Assembly: GCF_000010805.1 (NCBI RefSeq)
Contig: NC_012522.1
Coordinates: 186,001-250,000, forward strand
Direction: 5' to 3'
DNA from: Rhodococcus opacus B4
GTDB lineage: Bacteria; Actinomycetota; Actinomycetes; Mycobacteriales; Mycobacteriaceae
Length of the DNA stretch: 64,000 nt
In this document: one piece after another, positions 33,245 to 64,000 of the stretch
How positions within the stretch are numbered: the first letter of the stretch is position 1
How the letters are laid out: every line of letters begins with the position of its first letter
Notes under the pieces: generated by a model
The model's database searches: none
What the model was told of the DNA's origin: nothing
What the model saw: only the letters and a program-made list of their open reading frames with translations
Program-made: the position numbers and the translations under genes

Positions 33245-35566
33245 TCAGGGGTGCGGGTCCTGTGCGTGTTCGACGATCCACGCCGCGATCTGGGTGCGTG
33301 AGGTGAAACCCAGTTTCGCGAGAATGTGCTCGACGTGCCCCTGCGCGGTGCGCTGCGAGATGACCAACCGTGCCGCGATCGCCTTGTTGGTCAGCCCGTC
33401 GGCGACCAGTTCGGCCACCTGCGATTCGCGTTTGGTCAGGTGCGGCGTCCCGTTCGACGACGCCGCGGCGTCGGGTCGCCGCTCGTCCAGCGCGAGGGCC
33501 ACCGCGTCGTCGAAGGACGTGTGCATGCCGTGGTCGAACGCCGCGTCGAACGCGCGGTCCCCAATCACGGCGCGTGCCTGCTGCTCGCATTCCGCGTGGT
33601 GGACGAGCAGGTTCGGATAGACGGTGCTCGGGTTGCCGACGGCCTGTGCGACGGCCTCCGCGGCCCCCATCAGTTCGGCGGCGTTCCGGGCCCGGCCGGA
33701 GCCGACGGCCACCCACGCGAGCACCTCGAGCGCCCCGCACGCGCTGATCCGGTCGTCCACCAGGTGCGACAGCCGCAGCCCCTGCTTGACGTAGTCGTCG
33801 GCGAGGGCGAGATGCCCGCGCTGCCAGGCCGCCATTCCGGCCGCCCACAGCGACCAGCCGCGATACACGGATTCGCCGTGGGCCTCGGTGAGCGCGAAGA
33901 TCTCGGATCCGCACATCTTCGCCACCGCCCCGTCGCCCTGCATGCCGCTGACCAGTGCGACTCCGAGCAGTCCCCACGTCAGTTGCAGCAGGCTGCCCCG
34001 GTCGCGGAACACGGGCAGGGCCTCCTCGAAGCACGCCCGCGCACGCGGCAGGTCGCCGGCGAACATCGCGCAGCACCCGGCGGCATGGACCACCAGGGCG
34101 CCGAGCAGCGGGTCACCGTTCCGCTGGGCGAGGACGGCCCCCTCGTCGACCAGTGCCTTCGCGGCCTCCCGGTCGCCGTGCATGCCCGCGAGCACACTGT
34201 CGACGTACAGCGCCTCGATCCGTTCCCGGCTCGCGCCGCCCGGGTGCCGCCCCAGCAGCTGCCCGAGCCAGCGGCGCCCCTCGCGGAGCAGTCCGCGGGC
34301 CCGCCAGTACGGATACAGTGCGGCAGCGGTCCGCAGTCCCGGTTCGGCCTCCCCCGGCTCGGTCAGGCAGAAATGCAGCGCGGCCCGCACGTTCAGCTTC
34401 TCCGCGTCGAGCCGTCCGATCCACATCGCCTGCCGGGGTCCGATCCACTCGGCCTCGCACCGCACCACCAGCTGCTCGTACCAGTCGCGGTGCCGCCGGC
34501 GCAGCGCCACGAGCTCGCCGGTCTCCTGCAGTTTCTCCCGGCCGTAGTCGCGCACCGTCTCGAGCAGGTGATACCGCACCGCAGGCCCGACCTCTTCCCG
34601 GATCAGGATCGACTTGTCGATCAACGACGCCACCACGTCGAGGACGTTCTCGACGGGCAGGTCGCCGGCGCAGATGCCCTCCACCGCGTCCAGTTCGAAT
34701 CCACCCGCGAACACCGACAGTCGCGCCCACAGTTCGCGTTCCTCGTCGGTGCACAGTTCGTGACTCCAGTCGACGCACAGGCGCAGGGTCTGCTGGCGGC
34801 TCGGCGCGCCCCGCGACCCCACCGTCAGCAACCGGTAGCGGTCGGTCAGGCGCTGCAGAATCTGCTCCGCCGACATCACCCGCAGCCGCACCGCCGCCAG
34901 CTCGATCGCCAGCGGCAACCCGTCCAGCTGGCGGCAGATCCGGGCCACCGCCACGTGGTTCTCGTCGGTGAGTTCGAACTCCGGCACCGCGGTGGCCGCC
35001 CGTTCGACGAACAACGTCACCGCCTCGTACTGAGGCAGGCCCTGCAGGGAGGTTCGTTCAGGTTCCGGCACCGTCAGCGGCGGCACCCGGAGCACGGCCT
35101 CCCCGCCGATGGCGAGAGGTTCACGGGTCGTCGCGAGGATCCGCAACTCCGGACAGCTCCGCAGCAGCGTCTCCGACAAAGCTGCGGCCGCGGCGACCAC
35201 GTGCTCGCAGTTGTCGAGCACCAGCAGCAGTTGCCGGTCGGCGAGGTACTCGGTCAGCAGTACTTCCGGGTTCCCGGTGCGCTGTTCCCGCAGTCGCAGC
35301 GCCGAGGACACGGCGTCGACGAGCGTGGTGTCGTCGTCCAGTTCCCCCAACTCGACCAGCCATACACCGTCTTCGAAGGCGCGACTCGCGTCGGCGGCCA
35401 CCCGCAGCGCCAGCCGGGTCTTCCCGACACCCCCGATCCCGGCGAGAGTCACCAGACGGGACATGGACAGCAGGCGCCGCGCCTCGGTCACCTCACGGCG
35501 ACGGCCGACGAAACTCGTCAGTTCGTGGGGCAGATTTCCCACTGTGCCCTTCACTGCCGCCGGCAT
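33245..35566 (-). CDS. STAND ATPase LuxR-type regulator
   Basis: A 773-residue regulator. The N-terminal NB-ARC-like ATPase has Walker A LAGIGGVGKTR, a Walker B-like LLLVLDNCEH and the sensor segment LDGLPLAIELAAVRL. A long helical TPR-like middle follows (residues about 400-690), and a C-terminal LuxR helix-turn-helix reads LTKRESQVAELVADGLTNKAIA. Such proteins oligomerise on ligand binding and activate transcription. The ligand and target are unknown; neighbours include a PaoABC-like operon and an SDR gene. ATG at 35566 is chosen as the start of family similarity; GTG codons just upstream are possible. Confidence 0.85.
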   Translation of the reverse strand: MPAAVKGTVGNLPHELTSFVGRRREVTEARRLLSMSRLVTLAGIGGVGKTRLALRVAADASRAFEDGVWLVELGELDDDTTLVDAVSSALRLREQRTGNPEVLLTEYLADRQLLLVLDNCEHVVAAAAALSETLLRSCPELRILATTREPLAIGGEAVLRVPPLTVPEPERTSLQGLPQYEAVTLFVERAATAVPEFELTDENHVAVARICRQLDGLPLAIELAAVRLRVMSAEQILQRLTDRYRLLTVGSRGAPSRQQTLRLCVDWSHELCTDEERELWARLSVFAGGFELDAVEGICAGDLPVENVLDVVASLIDKSILIREEVGPAVRYHLLETVRDYGREKLQETGELVALRRRHRDWYEQLVVRCEAEWIGPRQAMWIGRLDAEKLNVRAALHFCLTEPGEAEPGLRTAAALYPYWRARGLLREGRRWLGQLLGRHPGGASRERIEALYVDSVLAGMHGDREAAKALVDEGAVLAQRNGDPLLGALVVHAAGCCAMFAGDLPRARACFEEALPVFRDRGSLLQLTWGLLGVALVSGMQGDGAVAKMCGSEIFALTEAHGESVYRGWSLWAAGMAAWQRGHLALADDYVKQGLRLSHLVDDRISACGALEVLAWVAVGSGRARNAAELMGAAEAVAQAVGNPSTVYPNLLVHHAECEQQARAVIGDRAFDAAFDHGMHTSFDDAVALALDERRPDAAASSNGTPHLTKRESQVAELVADGLTNKAIAARLVISQRTAQGHVEHILAKLGFTSRTQIAAWIVEHAQDPHP

Positions 35567-35696
35567 CACACCGTCACTCTCGACTCGCAGCCCCCTGCGC
35601 ACACGGTACTCCCGGTGCGCGGGAGCAACGACGCTTTCGGTTGCGCGTCCTGTTTTCGGCTGCGCGTCCGTGGGTTTCGGAGGACCCGCGGACCGA

Positions 35697-36383
35697 TCAC
35701 CGCGTCCAGCGGGTGGGCGCCCAGCGACCGGTGTAGGACCGGATGCGGCCTGCCCGGCGGGGCGGGCGCAGCGCACCGGCCTCGGTCAGGCTGTGCGGGA
35801 TCATCGCGATCCGCGCGCCGTCGACGACGTACGCGGCACCGGTGACGAACATCCCGGCTGGCGCGCACAGATACGACGCCACCGCCGCGACTTCCCGGTC
35901 GCCGGGGCCGGGCGCCGCGAAGTCCGGTTCGACCGCGGGCACCACCACCGAATTGACGGTGATCGAATATCGCGCCAGCTCGGCGGCCAGCAGACCGGTC
36001 AGCCCGCCGAGACCGGACGAGGAGGTGGTGACGTTGACGACCCGCCCGCCCCCGCCGCCGGCGATCATGTACCGCACGGCGCGCTGGATGCACTCGACGG
36101 CGGTGCTGCCGGGGCAGCTGACGAGAACGCCGATTCCACCCAGGTCCCGGGCGAACTCGTCGACGGCGTCGGCGGAGCCCGGCAGGTCGGCCAGGTCCAT
36201 GTGCTGGACGGCCGCGCGCACCGATCTGGATTCGACGTCCGCGGCCGTGGCCTCGGCGCTGTCCCGGTCCGCGACGTAGGCGAGGCCCACGTCGAAACCG
36301 TCGTCCGCGAGCGCCAGGGCGACGGCTCGGCCCATCGGCGAATCAGATCCCGTCACGACTGCGGTGCGTGTGCTGGGGTGCAT
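35697..36383 (-). CDS. Short-chain dehydrogenase-like protein, degenerate
   Basis: A 228-residue Rossmann-fold protein of the SDR superfamily. The cofactor loop reads VVTGSDSPMGRAVALALAD, with the first Gly pair altered from TGxxxGxG, and VNVTTSSSGLGGL occupies the catalytic-Ser strand. The YxxxK catalytic pair expected about 12 residues later is absent (GLTGLLAAELARY replaces it), so it may be inactive or act as a binding protein. The C terminus (RPPRRAGRIRSYTGRWAPT) is also unusual. ATG at 36383. Confidence 0.65.
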   Translation of the reverse strand: MHPSTRTAVVTGSDSPMGRAVALALADDGFDVGLAYVADRDSAEATAADVESRSVRAAVQHMDLADLPGSADAVDEFARDLGGIGVLVSCPGSTAVECIQRAVRYMIAGGGGGRVVNVTTSSSGLGGLTGLLAAELARYSITVNSVVVPAVEPDFAAPGPGDREVAAVASYLCAPAGMFVTGAAYVVDGARIAMIPHSLTEAGALRPPRRAGRIRSYTGRWAPTRWTR

Positions 36384-36504
36384 GGGTTCGGGATACCCCC
36401 GGGTAGATCTGCTCAAACGCTCAACATTTTTCGGACTGCGCACGGCCAGAACACAATCCGGCGACGAGCCTGGGGTGGCCCGCCGCCGATCGGCTCCTGC
36501 CGGG

Positions 36505-37725
36505 TCAGCAGTTGGACGGTGCCGGGTCGCCGCGGAAGCGGGCGTCCAGGTAGTCCAGGGCGGTCGGCAGGCCCAGAACGGCCGTGGTCAGGTGGTCGGG
36601 ACTCGGGAAGAGGTCCGACTGCACCTTGGCGCCCGCGGCGCAGTACCGGGCGACCGTGGCCTCGATCGAATCGACCGGGATGAGCACATCGGTGGGGCTG
36701 TGCCATTCGAAGATCGGGGCGGTCGGCACACCCGGGTACAACTCGACGCTGTTCTCGTTCAGCACCTCCCAGGCCTGCGGACTGCTCATCAGGTCCGTGG
36801 TCTTGGCGACCTCCGTGGCGCTGCGGCCGGCACCGGCCGCGAGAATGCCGTTGGTGCACGCGTTGACCATCTCGTCGCGCATCGCCAGTCCGCGGTCGTT
36901 GAGTTGCTCGCTGATCGGAAGCTTGTCCGGGTACTCCCGCTCGAGTCCGAGCGCCGCCGCCATCGCGAGACCGAACGCCGGATGCGGTTGCATGCCGAGA
37001 CCGTTGGCCATCTTGCCGATGTTCATGGGCACACCGCCCTCGGCGACGCCGACGATGTTCAGTTCCGGAGCGTAGGTCGGTGCGAGTGCCGCGGCCCACG
37101 CCGAGGCCATGCCGCCGCCCGAGTACCCCGCCAGCGCGACCGGGCTCTCCGCCACCGCCAGTTCCGGCACCCGCTGCACCGCGCGGATGCCGTCGAGGGT
37201 GATGGTTCCGCCGAGCCGGGCTGCGCCGTAGGCGCTGTTCGGGCCGAGGTGGTCCGGCAGCGCGACGGTCCAGCCGCGCTGCAGTGCCAGGTTCAGCGCC
37301 GGTGCCTCCTTGATCTGGAGGTCCGGGTCGTTCGAGTACAGCGTCCGAGACGGCGCGCACCGCGGCCCGAGCGCGTTGATGATGTGCTGATACGACAGCA
37401 GCGGCCCGTTCACCGGCCGGTCACGGGGTACCAGCACAGTGGTCACCGACGAGATCGGGTGATCCTCGGAGTTGGTGGTGCGGTACTTCACCTGCCAGAC
37501 ATCGGTGTCGGGGAAGGCCAGCAGCGGCGGCATCGGGCGGACCGCGAGCGGCTCACCCACCGCGGCCTCCGCCAGACCCTGCGGCTGCCCATAGAAGGGA
37601 TCGGGGTCCGAGGCGGGATAGATCGGCAGGGCGGTGGCGACTCCGGCGTTCGCGACGGCGCTGCAGGCGACGAAAGCGGCACACAGAGCGCTCGCCGTGA
37701 GGCTCGTGATACGTGAGCGCTTCAT
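36505..37725 (-). CDS. Secreted lipase (LIP family)
   Basis: A 406-residue exported lipase of the secretory lipase family. A signal peptide covers about residues 1-32 (SLTASALCAAFVACSAVANA). The alpha/beta-hydrolase core has the nucleophile in LAGYSGGGMAS, a catalytic Asp in EWHSPTDVLIP and His in PSPDHLTT. A C-terminal disulfide partner (SNC) is seen at the end. It likely cleaves triacylglycerols or other esters outside the cell. It starts about 119 bases beyond the NRPS stop, past a hairpin. Confidence 0.87.
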   Translation of the reverse strand: MKRSRITSLTASALCAAFVACSAVANAGVATALPIYPASDPDPFYGQPQGLAEAAVGEPLAVRPMPPLLAFPDTDVWQVKYRTTNSEDHPISSVTTVLVPRDRPVNGPLLSYQHIINALGPRCAPSRTLYSNDPDLQIKEAPALNLALQRGWTVALPDHLGPNSAYGAARLGGTITLDGIRAVQRVPELAVAESPVALAGYSGGGMASAWAAALAPTYAPELNIVGVAEGGVPMNIGKMANGLGMQPHPAFGLAMAAALGLEREYPDKLPISEQLNDRGLAMRDEMVNACTNGILAAGAGRSATEVAKTTDLMSSPQAWEVLNENSVELYPGVPTAPIFEWHSPTDVLIPVDSIEATVARYCAAGAKVQSDLFPSPDHLTTAVLGLPTALDYLDARFRGDPAPSNC

Positions 37726-37786
37726 GTCGCCTCCTGTTGTGGGTAGAGATCGATTGTTACCGAGTTCGCAGGAGATATCGGTAATC

Positions 37787-37825
37787 GGGCCCGCCCGTTA
37801 CTGCACTGCAATCGAGGGCGGGCCC
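37787..37825 (-). terminator. Hairpin after the NRPS gene
   Basis: GGGCCCGCCC (37787-37796) pairs perfectly with GGGCGGGCCC (37816-37825) across a 19-base loop. It lies 19 bases past the NRPS stop on the minus strand. No strong T tract follows, so termination may be partial. Confidence 0.55.
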
Positions 37826-37843
37826 GCCCACTCGGAAAATGGG

Positions 37844-64000
<26,157 letters not shown>

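Noticed and set aside
33117..33620. Plus-strand frame starting VDIGGLGLEPEW
   Set aside because: Only the first 40 residues look coding; the rest is antisense to the STAND regulator. Possibly a remnant, not a gene.

Overview
The window is 64 kb of high-GC DNA from an actinobacterium, most likely a Rhodococcus or a close mycolic-acid-containing relative. The evidence is a SigF/RsbW partner-switching locus, two GAF-ANTAR proteins, a mycobacterial-type Dps, a UsfY-like protein, a cutinase-like secreted hydrolase and a giant nonribosomal peptide synthetase (NRPS). The genus is inferred from gene content only.

Region 1 (1-13.6 kb) is a general-stress island. It holds trehalose-6-phosphate synthase, a GAF-ANTAR antiterminator, anti-sigma factor RsbW and sigma factor SigF (overlapping by one base), a cold-shock protein coupled to a 31-residue membrane peptide, Dps, CsbD-like and GlsB-like stress proteins, a UsfY-like membrane protein, a second GAF-ANTAR protein and a STAS anti-sigma antagonist. 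SigF-type promoters (GGTTG-N15-GGGTAC and variants) lie upstream of rsbW-sigF, a 47-residue peptide/usfY-like operon and, further on, a DUF4235 gene. A CorA transporter, a NYN-domain nuclease and a cutinase-like protein are interspersed.

Region 2 (13.6-25.5 kb) is mixed metabolism: an FAD oxidoreductase with an SRPBCC partner, a HAD phosphatase, type II NADH dehydrogenase, PhoU, a histidine phosphatase, an alpha/beta hydrolase, a class C beta-lactamase-like lipoprotein and a DapA paralogue. Two genes are decayed: a truncated and frameshifted oxygenase reductase, and a small three-helix-bundle gene whose intact relative lies at 25.25 kb.

Region 3 (25.5-37.7 kb) has a tightly coupled four-gene operon of unknown function (GT2 glycosyltransferase, acyl-CoA dehydrogenase-like, PIG-L deacetylase, methyltransferase). 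Divergent from it is a three-subunit molybdenum hydroxylase (PaoABC-like). A Zn-ribbon/OB-fold pair, a STAND-type LuxR regulator, a degenerate SDR and a secreted lipase follow.

Region 4 (37.8-64 kb) is one minus-strand NRPS reading frame whose 5' end lies outside the window (8,718 residues visible). It reads starter-type C (partial) - second C-lobe - A-T / C-A-T / C-A-T-E / C-A-T / C-A-T-E / C-A-T / C-A-T-TE. Module 2 reads clearly as Ser and module 5 as Thr (epimerised); the other five pockets are hydrophobic. The layout fits an N-acylated heptapeptide X-Ser-D-X-X-D-Thr-X-X, the pattern I recall for the humimycin lipopeptides predicted from Rhodococcus genomes.
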